Below, one piece after another: positions 8,302 through 16,699 of a stretch of 31,770 nucleotides of DNA. The translations under genes and the position numbers were made by a program. The notes beneath the pieces are model-generated. The model saw nothing but the letters and a program-made list of their open reading frames with translations, was not told the DNA's origin and searched no databases. Source of the stretch: an uncultured Actinomycetes bacterium. GTDB lineage: Bacteria > Actinomycetota > Actinomycetes > Nanopelagicales > Nanopelagicaceae. The DNA lies in the NCBI GenBank assembly GCA_903928395.1, contig CAIYQS010000103.1, positions 1 to 31,770 of the forward strand, read 5' to 3'. How positions within the stretch are numbered: position 1 is the stretch's first letter; every line of letters starts with the position of its first letter.

Positions 8302-9371
8302 TAAATTAATTCCTTAATAAATTCCGCGATGAGCGAGATTCGATTAGGTACTCGACTGGCAAAGATATGCTCGTGCGCAGCATGGGCACCATAACCTGAC
8401 GCACCTAGGCCATCCAAGACTTTGCCACCAGCTGCTGCAGCGATGTTTCCGTCACTCGCGCCGCCCACACTCACATTTCCTACGGGTGCCATATTTAGCT
8501 TTTTAGCGGTTTCTTCAATCTTTTCGTATAACTCTTTCGTCGCTGCGTGTTCGAGTGGTGGACGGTTAATACCACCGCTGATCTCGATTCGGGCTTCTGG
8601 GTGCGCAGTCTGTAGTTGATGTATCGCCTGATCCACGCGCTGGAGTTCTGACATCAAAAACGATCGTGCATCAATGTCCAGAGTTGCAACAGCTGGAACC
8701 GTATTGGTGGTGGTTCCAGATTGCATAACAGTTGGAACCACGGTTGTGCCATGTTCTGGATTTTCTAGCGACGCCAGAGCCAAAACGACTCGAGCTATTT
8801 CTGTCGTTGCGTTAATTCCTTTTTCGGGTTCAAGTCCAGCGTGAGCGGCTCGCCCGTGGAGTTCAATGCGATACATCGAAGTCCCTTTGCGACCGATTTT
8901 TACCGAGTCATCGATAGAAGATTCGAAGACGAGGGTGGCATCTGCAGATCTTGCCAGTTGTTCTATTAACGGCCGGGAGGCGTGCGAACCGATCTCTTCG
9001 TCAGTCGTTCCAACGAGTGCAACCTTCTCAAAAGCATCGGGTATCTCTTTTAAGGCATACATGGCTTGGAGAAATCCGGCTTTCATATCGAAAATCCCAG
9101 GTCCAAAAATCTGATCCCCTTCAATTCGCCAGAGCGGAAGGTAGGAATCTATTGGCCAGACGGTATCTAGATGACAGAGGAGTACGACCCGTGGATCTTT
9201 AGCGCCCCACCAAAATACTGGTCTGCCTCCCTCGGTCAAGATTTGGGCATCGTGCGGAAGGTTGTCAGCACATATTTCTAGCGCGAGTGTGACTACATCT
9301 GTACATGCAGAAATATCTTCACTGGGGGATTGGCACTCCACGAGTTTTTGGAGATCAGAGAGGAATGTCAT
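8301..9371 (-). CDS. M20-family metallopeptidase/deacylase
   Basis: This 356-residue cytoplasmic hydrolase belongs to the ArgE/DapE/CPG2 group. The metal-site motifs are present in order: CHLDT (H67, D69), a bridging D95 in GIFDMKAG, the catalytic pair E125-E126 in TDEEIGS, E150 in VFESS, and a C-terminal H-x-x-H-E-H cluster in GAHAAHEH. The dimerisation domain with the family sequence GRAAHAGLEPEKG lies in the middle. The substrate cannot be read from the sequence; carboxypeptidase G2-like or acyl-amino-acid hydrolysis are possibilities. It lies between the Rv0862c-like gene and the XPB helicase. A TAGGCT box that overlaps the stop of the upstream gene is 6 nt before its ATG, so it likely has its own promoter. 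Confidence 0.9.
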   Translation of the reverse strand: MTFLSDLQKLVECQSPSEDISACTDVVTLALEICADNLPHDAQILTEGGRPVFWWGAKDPRVVLLCHLDTVWPIDSYLPLWRIEGDQIFGPGIFDMKAGFLQAMYALKEIPDAFEKVALVGTTDEEIGSHASRPLIEQLARSADATLVFESSIDDSVKIGRKGTSMYRIELHGRAAHAGLEPEKGINATTEIARVVLALASLENPEHGTTVVPTVMQSGTTTNTVPAVATLDIDARSFLMSELQRVDQAIHQLQTAHPEARIEISGGINRPPLEHAATKELYEKIEETAKKLNMAPVGNVSVGGASDGNIAAAAGGKVLDGLGASGYGAHAAHEHIFASRVPNRISLIAEFIKELI

Positions 9372-9377
9372 GGGTTA

Positions 9378-9383
9378 AGCCTA
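9378..9383 (-). promoter_or_regulatory. Putative internal -10 box TAGGCT upstream of the M20 gene
   Basis: The first three bases of TAGGCT on the minus strand are the TAG stop of the Rv0862c-like gene. The box ends 6 nt before the ATG at 9371. No Shine-Dalgarno sequence is present, so the M20-XPB pair is probably expressed as a leaderless transcript. Confidence 0.55.
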
Positions 9384-11540
9384 GTTGGCAGGGCTCACGC
9401 CGGTGATTCGAGGAATTCGAAAATGGGCAATCTCACCCGTCGCGTGATCCCTTGCTACCAGAGTTCCGAGGGAGATCGAGAGTGGATCTATGAGGCGATT
9501 GGAGACACCGCCATTAGTGTCGGCATACCCAATTGTGAGGCTTGCGCGCTCTTCAATATATTGATGGAGCAGATCGACAGTCTCATTAGCGGAAGTTCTA
9601 GGCACTTCTCGGGGTTTGTGAGCGCTCGCACGTTCTCCGGCACGTAGCGCACGAACGGCTGAGGATATGAGGGTCTCGTTCGGGACCCCGAACTCCGTGA
9701 CGATGCGAGGTGGCTTTGGCCGCGATTTAGCCCGACGAACGGTCGGAGCTGTAACTAGAACCCCTGTCTCATTTTCTGCGGCTGGCAAGTATCCAACTTC
9801 ACGCAGCACGCTCATGAGTTCTCCGCTTTCGACGTCGCTGATGAGTACTTGGGAAGAAAGTTTGCGCATTCGTAGCGCCTCTAACCGCCGATCGTGTAGG
9901 AGTTCCTGAATTAAACCTTCATCTTCGCAGCGAAGATAGGAAGTGGTGTTGCCAACTCGCAATTTTCCATGACGCTTGGCGACATCGGTGATGAGGTATT
10001 CGAGAGGTTGCGGCATTGGAGTCTTGGATATTTTTTTCAAGAAATCTTTGATCTGATCCCCGGTCTGTCCGTGATCTAATCCACGACGAATGGAAGTTTC
10101 ACTAAATCGATAAACGCTTGCTCCACCACGACTTTCGATATCCGCAATGGTACCGATCGAGTTTGCGAGCTCGAGGGTAAGCGGGCCTGGAGCTACAGCG
10201 CTGTTGTCGGCCTGGATTAAAATGTGATCGACGGGTTTAGGGAGTGCAGCTTCAATCCCTAACTCAACATGTGAAATCAGGGCTAGTCCAAAAGTTGAAA
10301 GCGCGCCTTGACCGGTTAGTCCAAGCCACTCCGCCTCACGAAGAATCCACTCATTGAAGTCGCGATTTGCGCGGGTAGGAAGGAGCCAGGTAAGCGCCGC
10401 GGAAATAGAATCAAGTGTCGGATCAATCGTGGGATTCTGCTTCAGCAAATTAAGAATTACTCGCTTAAGCGTTGAAACTCCACCGCGATCCAGTTCAGGC
10501 CCAAGAGCTGCCACATTTTTAGATTCACTTTTGCCGATCAATCCGCTTACTCGCGAGGTTTCTAGCCATAAGGAAACAAGTGCGTGCCATTGCTCTTCTA
10601 TGGTTTTGGTCAGCCAGATATCAAATAAGGAAGTGGGGAGAATATGGTCATCAGTGTCGATGACGATCAATCCGCCGATATAGAGGAGTTCTGCAACAAA
10701 GGCAGCACAAGTATCTGAGATGCCTAAATGTTCGGCGGTTCGTTTGAGATCACGCACGCCAAGCCCACCAGAGCGAAGTGCTACTGGAGGCTCATCTGAC
10801 CAATGGTGCCCCAATTCCTCAGCCCAGCGGACAAAGGTAGAAATATTTGCGATAGCGGCTAGATCCGCCGCCTTTTGCTTACGAGATGTGCCAACGATTT
10901 CGGGCATAGTTGGTTGAAGTTCCTTAAAAACTTTTCCGCCTCGAAGGAACATCGCCACTTCACGCGGCAACATGACAGTCTGTGAATCAAACGGAGTTAA
11001 GAACCCTTTTTCTAACAACCACGCGATTGCGGGTGGGGCTTTTTTGACGTCAGCGATCTGACCCTTTGGGGGACCCCATACCAATTTTTCAAGGGTTTCC
11101 TGTGCTCCCTTGGGAGCACTCTTGAGCGCTTCAAAATCAACACTTTTGGAACTTTTCACTCCGAGTCCAGCAGGATATTCCCCGACCATGGCCCGGACAT
11201 TTGTTGGAACTCGATATCGCCCATCATCTTTATAAATTAAAGCCAGTTCCCAGAGTGAGTCCAACGCCTGCGCGGACCGCTCAGAGGTGACGCTCACTAT
11301 TTGCGAATGTGCCACTGGTTCTTCAAGTGTGCAGAGGGCGCTCAAAATGTCGAGTCGGAACTTGTCCAAGGATTCTCGAGCTCGCAGCAAACTCGGCATT
11401 GAACTTGCTCGAGCCGCGAGCGCCATCACATCGGGGGGTACGGGTGAAATGAGGTCGGGACGCAGCGAAAAGAGGGTCGTGATCTGATCATCGGACCGGC
11501 TGCGTAGCTCCTCCGTGAAGGAGATGGTTGAGTTCGACAT
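9381..11540 (-). CDS. Rv0862c-like protein (XPB/Ssl2 N-terminal-type domain, helicase-associated)
   Basis: This 719-residue protein has no Walker motifs. It matches the actinobacterial helicase-associated family usually encoded beside XPB (M. tuberculosis Rv0862c). The N-terminal half is helical and winged-helix-like. The middle section (ILIQADNSAVAPGPLTLELA, about residues 450-470) is the conserved core of the XPB/Ssl2 N-terminal-type domain, continuing to a segment that ends LISDVESGELMSVLREVGYLP. The last 60 residues (LTIGYADTNGGVSNRLIDP up to AHFRIPRITGV) resemble a WYL-type ligand or nucleic-acid-binding fold. It probably assists the XPB helicase encoded two genes on. A TAATGT box lies 9 nt before the ATG, and AGGG could act as a weak Shine-Dalgarno sequence. 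Confidence 0.86.
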   Translation of the reverse strand: MSNSTISFTEELRSRSDDQITTLFSLRPDLISPVPPDVMALAARASSMPSLLRARESLDKFRLDILSALCTLEEPVAHSQIVSVTSERSAQALDSLWELALIYKDDGRYRVPTNVRAMVGEYPAGLGVKSSKSVDFEALKSAPKGAQETLEKLVWGPPKGQIADVKKAPPAIAWLLEKGFLTPFDSQTVMLPREVAMFLRGGKVFKELQPTMPEIVGTSRKQKAADLAAIANISTFVRWAEELGHHWSDEPPVALRSGGLGVRDLKRTAEHLGISDTCAAFVAELLYIGGLIVIDTDDHILPTSLFDIWLTKTIEEQWHALVSLWLETSRVSGLIGKSESKNVAALGPELDRGGVSTLKRVILNLLKQNPTIDPTLDSISAALTWLLPTRANRDFNEWILREAEWLGLTGQGALSTFGLALISHVELGIEAALPKPVDHILIQADNSAVAPGPLTLELANSIGTIADIESRGGASVYRFSETSIRRGLDHGQTGDQIKDFLKKISKTPMPQPLEYLITDVAKRHGKLRVGNTTSYLRCEDEGLIQELLHDRRLEALRMRKLSSQVLISDVESGELMSVLREVGYLPAAENETGVLVTAPTVRRAKSRPKPPRIVTEFGVPNETLISSAVRALRAGERASAHKPREVPRTSANETVDLLHQYIEERASLTIGYADTNGGVSNRLIDPLSISLGTLVARDHATGEIAHFRIPRITGVSPAN

Positions 11541-11566
11541 AACTGCCCTACATTACTGGGGTTTTG

Positions 11567-12340
11567 TTACTTAGCGCGACGCCAACTTCTAGGAGAAAGA
11601 AGGGTTCCAAACTTGACTAGGCGCCCCAAAATAGGCGCGGCGATCTTTTTTAACGCTCTCATCCTTCGAAAATCGTAAATTGGCCAATGGTTCTTTAGCG
11701 CGTATAACTGGAGCAAGGTATCGGGGTTAATTGCGCGCGGGTTACCGACCGCTTCCAAGAGTGGAATATCGTGGTGACTATCTGAGTATGCGTAAGAATT
11801 AGTTAAATCTATCCCGCGCTCTTCAGCTAATTCTTTGATAGCAATTGCTTTGTTCGGGCCGTGAAGCAACTGGCCGATTAATTTGCCGGTGTAGACGCCA
11901 TCTTGCACTTCAGCAACTGTTCCTAGCGCACCAGTAAATCCAAGTCGTTTTGCAATTACATCCGCTAAATCTTTCGGAGTTGCTGTGACAAGCCAAACTT
12001 CTTCATTGTGATCCAAATGGTTATTTGCAATTTCGATGGTTCCTTGCCAGAGCGCTGGGGAGACATATTGGTCATAAACCTCGATCCCCATTTCCTCAAT
12101 CACTGCTGCCTGGTGGCCGCGAAAGAACTCGCAGGCTGCGCCTTGAATCTTTGCAATCTCTTCTTTGTTTTCAACGCCTGATAGTCGAAATCGCAGATTT
12201 GCCATTACGAAATTTGAGATGTCTTTTCGCGTAAAAAAGCCCCTTTGGTACATCCCTTTGCTGAGAAAAAATAAGGAAGATCCCCGCATCAACGTATTGT
12301 CGACATCAAAGAAAGCTACTCGCTTCTGGGTGAGCGCCAT
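11567..12340 (-). CDS. HAD-IB family phosphatase (SerB1/CicA-like)
   Basis: This is a cytoplasmic haloacid-dehalogenase-type phosphatase of 257 residues. Motif I is DVDNT (12-16, nucleophile D12), motif II VTATP (118-122), motif III K164 in GPNKA, and motif IV SDSHHD (186-191). The helical cap between motifs I and II is typical of subclass IB, which includes SerB-like phosphoserine phosphatases and CicA. The substrate is uncertain; relatives in mycobacteria are called SerB1 and may act on phospholipid-derived phosphates or phosphoserine. The C-terminus has a basic helical extension (DFRRMRALKKIAAP) that could touch the membrane. It is divergent from the histidine phosphatase operon and has a TAGGCT box 6 nt before the ATG. 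Confidence 0.9.
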   Translation of the reverse strand: MALTQKRVAFFDVDNTLMRGSSLFFLSKGMYQRGFFTRKDISNFVMANLRFRLSGVENKEEIAKIQGAACEFFRGHQAAVIEEMGIEVYDQYVSPALWQGTIEIANNHLDHNEEVWLVTATPKDLADVIAKRLGFTGALGTVAEVQDGVYTGKLIGQLLHGPNKAIAIKELAEERGIDLTNSYAYSDSHHDIPLLEAVGNPRAINPDTLLQLYALKNHWPIYDFRRMRALKKIAAPILGRLVKFGTLLSPRSWRRAK

Positions 12341-12346
12341 GTCACT

Positions 12347-12352
12347 AGCCTA
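12347..12352 (-). promoter_or_regulatory. Putative -10 box TAGGCT of the HAD phosphatase gene
   Basis: TAGGCT on the minus strand ends 6 nt before the ATG at 12340, with no Shine-Dalgarno sequence. It is the same hexamer as upstream of the M20 gene and the cysteine-rich gene. Confidence 0.55.
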
Positions 12353-12399
12353 GCGACCTCGCCTGGAACTCTGGCGCAGAAGGGATGAATTGCCTCCTT

Positions 12400-12405
12400 T
12401 ATGCT
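12400..12405 (+). promoter_or_regulatory. Putative -10 box TATGCT of the cytochrome c maturation operon
   Basis: TATGCT ends 6 nt before the ATG at 12412. This supports that start over the frame-extending ATG at 12385, which lies upstream of the -10 box. It would drive the operon from the histidine phosphatase to ccsA. Confidence 0.55.
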
Positions 12406-12411
12406 TACTCC

Positions 12412-13035
12412 ATGACTTCAACGGTGCATTTCCTGCGACACGGGGAAGTCTTCAATCCTGAGAAAATCCTTTATGGCCGCCAACCGGGATGGTATCTCTC
12501 CGAACGTGGCCAAGAGATGGCAAAAACTGTTGGAGAGTGGTCCAAGCAATTTGATGTTGGTGCAATCTTGGCATCCCCTTTGCAACGCGCCCAGGAAACC
12601 GCAGCACCATTGGCGAAAGCTCACGGATTATCGATCATTACTAACGAGAATTTGATTGAAGCCGCAAATGTTTTTGAAGGTCAGAAATTTGAGATGGGAT
12701 CCGGGGTACTTCGTCATCCAAAATCTTGGCGCTATCTGACTCGACCTTGGATTCCTTCATGGGGGGAGCCATATGACCAACAGGTGACAAGAATGCTTGC
12801 TGCCCTTTTTGCAGCCAGAGATGCAGCCAACGGAAAGGATGCGTTTACAGTGTCGCATCAATTGCCGATCTGGATTCTGCGTTCGGCTGTAGAGGGACGC
12901 CACATGATGCATGATCCACGCAAGCGTGAATGCTCCTTGGCCTCTGTTACCAGTTTTCATTTGGATTCAAATGGCGAGATAAGCGGTGTGAGCTACGCAG
13001 AGCCAGCGAAGCATCTCTTGCCGGAGAAGAAATGA
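12412..13035 (+). CDS. Histidine phosphatase family protein (phosphoglycerate-mutase-like)
   Basis: This 207-residue cytoplasmic enzyme has the phosphohistidine motif LRHGE (H10 the likely nucleophile) right after the first strand. A second catalytic histidine is in VSHQLP, and an ASPLQRAQET segment is typical of the branch. It is too divergent from dPGM to call it glycolytic; broad phosphatases of this family remove phosphate from small metabolites. It is the first gene of the Ccs operon and overlaps the next start by 4 bases (ATGA). A histidine phosphatase gene leads the ccs operon in mycobacteria too (Rv0525, from memory), but why it is coupled to heme attachment is not known. The start is chosen because of the -10 box 6 nt upstream. 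Confidence 0.9.
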   Translation: MTSTVHFLRHGEVFNPEKILYGRQPGWYLSERGQEMAKTVGEWSKQFDVGAILASPLQRAQETAAPLAKAHGLSIITNENLIEAANVFEGQKFEMGSGVLRHPKSWRYLTRPWIPSWGEPYDQQVTRMLAALFAARDAANGKDAFTVSHQLPIWILRSAVEGRHMMHDPRKRECSLASVTSFHLDSNGEISGVSYAEPAKHLLPEKK

Positions 13036-13592
13036 AACGGCTTTCCCTCGCCGTTTTTGCCAGTGTTTTCTTATTAACAGGATGTTCAAGCGGCGGGATT
13101 TCAACTGCAAACCAGAACGCCTTCGTGTCGGGTGACGGCGTAGCAATCTATGTGAAATCGCAAGATAGAAAACCTGCACCACTAATTTCAGGTGCAACTT
13201 TGCAAAACGGTAACCTCACTCTTGGAACAGGCAAGGTGATTGTCCTTAATATTTGGGCCTCCTGGTGCGCGCCTTGTCGTGCCGAAGCGCCGCTACTCTC
13301 CGACTTTGCCCTTTCCTATAAATCTAAAGGTGTTGAGTTCGCCGGCATTCTCACCCGCGATAGCGTCTCTTCAGCACTCGAATTTGTAAAGAGATTTAAA
13401 CTCAACTACCCCACCTTTACTGACGATGCAATTCTCGCGAAATTTAGAAATTCTTTAGTCCCAAATGCGATTCCAACGACGTTGATTATTGATTCGCATG
13501 GGTATGTGGCAGCTCGAGTTAGTGGGGAAGTTACGGTCGCACTGCTCACGGAGTTAATCAACAAAGTGCTCAAGGATCCTCCACATGCATAA
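13032..13592 (+). CDS. TlpA/ResA-like thiol-disulfide lipoprotein
   Basis: This is an exported thioredoxin-fold protein that should reduce the CXXCH cysteines of apocytochrome c so heme can be attached. The 186 residues begin with a lipoprotein signal ending in LTGC (lipid-attachment C18). After a linker comes the thioredoxin fold with WCAPC at residues 78-82, followed by a family-typical segment with a cis-proline in NAIPTTLIID. ATG 13032 is chosen because it gives the lipoprotein signal; in-frame starts further upstream lie inside the histidine phosphatase gene. It overlaps both neighbours (4 and 8 bases), so it is co-translated with ccdA, its expected electron donor. Confidence 0.93.
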   Translation: MKRLSLAVFASVFLLTGCSSGGISTANQNAFVSGDGVAIYVKSQDRKPAPLISGATLQNGNLTLGTGKVIVLNIWASWCAPCRAEAPLLSDFALSYKSKGVEFAGILTRDSVSSALEFVKRFKLNYPTFTDDAILAKFRNSLVPNAIPTTLIIDSHGYVAARVSGEVTVALLTELINKVLKDPPHA

Positions 13593-14316
13593 TTTCTTTG
13601 TCAATCAGGTTCTCTCAGGCAATGTACTTCTCGCGCTTGGTGTTTCTGTCATCGCGGGGTTAATTTCATTTTTCTCGCCGTGTGTTCTGCCTCTGGTACC
13701 TGGGTATTTGGCTTATTCGGCCGGAATGACGGATGTAAAGAATAAAGGCCGCACGGCGCTCGGAGCAGTTCTCTTTGTCTCCGGGTTTTCGGTGCTATTT
13801 ATTAGTTATGGAGCCCTCTTTGGATCACTAGGTGCAAAAATCTCTAGCGGTTCACGCTGGCTTCAAATCGTTCTTGGTATCTTGACGATGTTGATGGGTA
13901 CCATTTTTCTCTTTAATCAAAAGTTCTATCGCTCCTTCAAACCACAATGGAAATCTACCGCCGGGCTCTTGGGTGCGCCTTTACTTGGATTCCTATTTGG
14001 ACTTGGTTGGACCCCTTGCATCGGTCCCACATTAGGTGCGGTTCAGGCGCTCTCATTCCAAAGTTCAAGCGCTTTGCGTGGTGCATTCTTATCAGTCGGG
14101 TATTGTTTTGGAATCGGCGTACCATTTATTTTAGTTGGGTTATTCTTTGATCAATCGGCAAAATTGCGACGTTTCATCTCCAAACGCGGAAATCTTCTAA
14201 CAATATTTGGTGGGGTTTTCTTGATAGTCATCGGATTTTTGCAAGCAACAGGGATGTGGGGACACCTCATTAATTCGTTGCGCTCCACCATTTCGAACTT
14301 TGTTCCGGTGATTTGA
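13585..14316 (+). CDS. ccdA: Cytochrome c biogenesis protein CcdA
   Basis: CcdA is a membrane protein that carries electrons from cytoplasmic thioredoxin to the exported TlpA/ResA-like protein. The 243 residues contain six predicted helices. The redox cysteines stand in the family contexts SPCVLPLVPGYL (C33) and TPCIGPTLGA (C145), one in each half of the pseudo-symmetric transporter. The length is normal for short CcdA proteins. It overlaps the TlpA-like gene by 8 bases and shares one base with the start of resB (TGATG), so all four maturation genes form one translational unit. Confidence 0.95.
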   Translation: MHNFFVNQVLSGNVLLALGVSVIAGLISFFSPCVLPLVPGYLAYSAGMTDVKNKGRTALGAVLFVSGFSVLFISYGALFGSLGAKISSGSRWLQIVLGILTMLMGTIFLFNQKFYRSFKPQWKSTAGLLGAPLLGFLFGLGWTPCIGPTLGAVQALSFQSSSALRGAFLSVGYCFGIGVPFILVGLFFDQSAKLRRFISKRGNLLTIFGGVFLIVIGFLQATGMWGHLINSLRSTISNFVPVI

Positions 14317-15803
14317 TGACTACTAATAAGTCTGGAGCACCAGATATTGGATTGGTTGGCTTGCTCAGATGGGCTTGGCGCCAGCTGACAAGCATGCGTA
14401 CCGCGCTCATTTTGTTGATGCTTCTGGGGGTTGCGGCTATTCCAGGTTCGCTCTTTCCACAGCGCAATCAAAATCCGCAGAAAGTCGATTCGTACTTCAC
14501 AACCGATCCCACTTTGGCAAAATGGATGGATCGACTCCACCTTTTTAATGTTTACGCTTCACCGTGGTTTAGCGCGATTTACCTACTTCTCTTTCTCTCA
14601 CTTATCGGCTGTGTTTTGCCACGTACGTTCCATCACCTCAAAGCAATTGGCAAGAAGCCGCCTCTCACTCCACGCAATCTTGATCGCATGGAGGGATATC
14701 GAATTGTTTCGACCGATTCGGAAATTGCGCTTGGCGTGGCAAAGAAATGGTTGAAAGAGAATCACTTTCGCATCAGAGTTGAGGGGGATTCAATATCTGC
14801 AGAGAAGGGATATAGTCGCGAAACTGGAAACTTGATGTTCCATTTGTCTCTCATATTGATTCTCGTTGGAGTCGCGCTCGGATCGCTCTTTGGAATGAAG
14901 GGGGAAGCGATTCTTAATGTTGGTGATCGTTTTATTAACACTCCAACGTCCTATGACAACATCACTTTTGGGAAATTTCAGGGTCAGGGTTCACTTGTGC
15001 CATTTTCATTGACGGCTACTAATTTTGTTGCAACGTATGATCCTGTAACGAGCGAGCCGAGCAATTATGTACTTACGACAAGTATCGCTAATCCAATTGG
15101 CACGTCAGCAAAAACTGTAATCATTAAAGTGAATAAACCTTGGACATCGGGGAGCACCAAGGTCTACTTACAAGCAAATGGATATTCTCCATTTGTCACG
15201 GTTCGCGACAAATCTGGCAACATCACTTTTCAAGGTCCAGTCATTTTCTTGCCACAAGATAGTAATTTAAGTTCGCTAGGTGCAATAAAGATTCCTGATA
15301 TGACCCCGCAGATCGGATTTATTGCTTCTTTCATTCCGACAGCGGGAAGTAGTGAAGCACGCGGAATTTTTTCAACGTACCCAGAGGTTCTCGATCCGAG
15401 GTTGGTCCTTTCGGCATGGCAGGGAAATTTGGGCTTAGATTCGGGGAACCCTCAATCGGTGTACTCGTTGGATACGTCAAAAATGAGAAAGATTGGATTA
15501 AAGGCGCTTACCCTGGGAAGTACCTATAATTTCGGAGCAGGTTCAATAACTTTTGATGGTTGGAAACCATGGGTCAATCTGCAGATCGTTGACGATCCGG
15601 GCAAAATGTATGCGCTCTTTGGTGCGATATTTGCAATCTTGGGGTTACTGATATCACTCTTTACACGCCAGCGAAGGATTTGGGTAAAGGTCGGCAATGG
15701 TGTTGAAATTGCGGGCTTGGCGAAGAACGGCATTCCAGGTTTAGCGGAAGAACTCACAGCGCTGACGCGAGCGCTGGTTGATGCAAAAGGAGAGTCGGAA
15801 TGA
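14316..15803 (+). CDS. resB: Cytochrome c biogenesis protein ResB/Ccs1
   Basis: ResB is half of the System II heme lyase that attaches heme to apocytochrome c outside the membrane. The 495 residues show the family layout. Three helices lie in the first 190 residues (starting RTALILLMLLGVAAIPGSLF, a conserved first helix). A large exported domain of about 240 residues follows, then a last helix near MYALFGAIFAILGLLISLF, and a short cytoplasmic tail. FPQRNQNP after the first helix is typical. ATG 14316 is preferred over TTG 14313 because it overlaps the ccdA stop in the usual TGATG form. It overlaps ccsA by 4 bases (ATGA). Confidence 0.93.
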   Translation: MTTNKSGAPDIGLVGLLRWAWRQLTSMRTALILLMLLGVAAIPGSLFPQRNQNPQKVDSYFTTDPTLAKWMDRLHLFNVYASPWFSAIYLLLFLSLIGCVLPRTFHHLKAIGKKPPLTPRNLDRMEGYRIVSTDSEIALGVAKKWLKENHFRIRVEGDSISAEKGYSRETGNLMFHLSLILILVGVALGSLFGMKGEAILNVGDRFINTPTSYDNITFGKFQGQGSLVPFSLTATNFVATYDPVTSEPSNYVLTTSIANPIGTSAKTVIIKVNKPWTSGSTKVYLQANGYSPFVTVRDKSGNITFQGPVIFLPQDSNLSSLGAIKIPDMTPQIGFIASFIPTAGSSEARGIFSTYPEVLDPRLVLSAWQGNLGLDSGNPQSVYSLDTSKMRKIGLKALTLGSTYNFGAGSITFDGWKPWVNLQIVDDPGKMYALFGAIFAILGLLISLFTRQRRIWVKVGNGVEIAGLAKNGIPGLAEELTALTRALVDAKGESE

Positions 15804-16696
15804 CATCTACCAATTTGGCATTTTTCTCTAATGATTCAATTTATGCATGTTTGGTAATTTTTACGATTGCCTTTTTTGCCCACACCTTTGAAGTTTCGTG
15901 GTCGGTCAGAAATTCATCAGAGACTGACAGGACAGAATTTGATTTCTCTAAGACCCAGCGCGCGGGACGCGTTGGAACCGCAATGATGATTCTGGGTTTC
16001 ATTGTCCTAGGGGTTGCTGTAATTACTCGCGGACTTTCAGCGCACCGCGTTCCCTGGGGAAATATGTACGAATTTTCAATAACTGGTGCGTTGATGCTCA
16101 CCGCGGCCTATCTCTTTGCCTTCACAAAATACAAAGTCCGCTGGCTTGGTCTGCCGGTTTCAATCTCGGTGCTCTTGACCTTAGGTACCGCAATCACCGT
16201 TTTGTATCGTCCTAGCGCTCCATTGGTGCCCGCTTTAAAGTCTCCGTGGCTTGCAATTCATGTGCTCGCAGCAATTATCTCTGGTGGCGTATTTTTAGTA
16301 GCCAATTTGGTTGCCGCAACATTCTTAATAATGGAGCGCTACGAGTTAAAGGGTGAACGCCCCGCTTGGGCGCAGCGAATTCCTTCTTTGGATAGTCTGG
16401 ATCAACTCTCTTATCGACTCATTGCCTTCGTCTTTCCGCTTTGGACTTTTGCCATTATTGCTGGTGCGATTTGGGCTGAGTCAGCCTGGGGCAAGTATTG
16501 GGGCTGGGATCCAAAGGAGACTTGGGCTTTCATTACCTGGGTCGCATACGCAGCCTATCTGCATGCACGTGTAACCGTTGGTTGGAGAGGGCGGAAGGCG
16601 GCTTGGTTATGTATTTTTGCCGGCTCAACCTTCTTGTTTAACTACATCTACGTAAATATTTGGGGAACAGGATTACACACTTATTCTGGTTTGTAA
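15800..16696 (+). CDS. ccsA: Cytochrome c heme lyase subunit CcsA/ResC
   Basis: CcsA pairs with ResB to export and attach heme. The 298 residues form about eight membrane helices. The tryptophan-rich heme-handling motif WGWDPKE is at 234-240. Candidate heme-ligand histidines are H82 (AHRVPWGN), H154 (AIHVLA), H255 and H293 near the C-terminus (TGLHTYSG). The gene is the last of the operon, overlaps resB by 4 bases, and ends 3 bases from the convergent PLDc_N-type gene. No cytochrome c gene is in the window, so the clients must be encoded elsewhere. Confidence 0.95.
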   Translation: MTSTNLAFFSNDSIYACLVIFTIAFFAHTFEVSWSVRNSSETDRTEFDFSKTQRAGRVGTAMMILGFIVLGVAVITRGLSAHRVPWGNMYEFSITGALMLTAAYLFAFTKYKVRWLGLPVSISVLLTLGTAITVLYRPSAPLVPALKSPWLAIHVLAAIISGGVFLVANLVAATFLIMERYELKGERPAWAQRIPSLDSLDQLSYRLIAFVFPLWTFAIIAGAIWAESAWGKYWGWDPKETWAFITWVAYAAYLHARVTVGWRGRKAAWLCIFAGSTFLFNYIYVNIWGTGLHTYSGL

Positions 16697-16699
16697 GAG

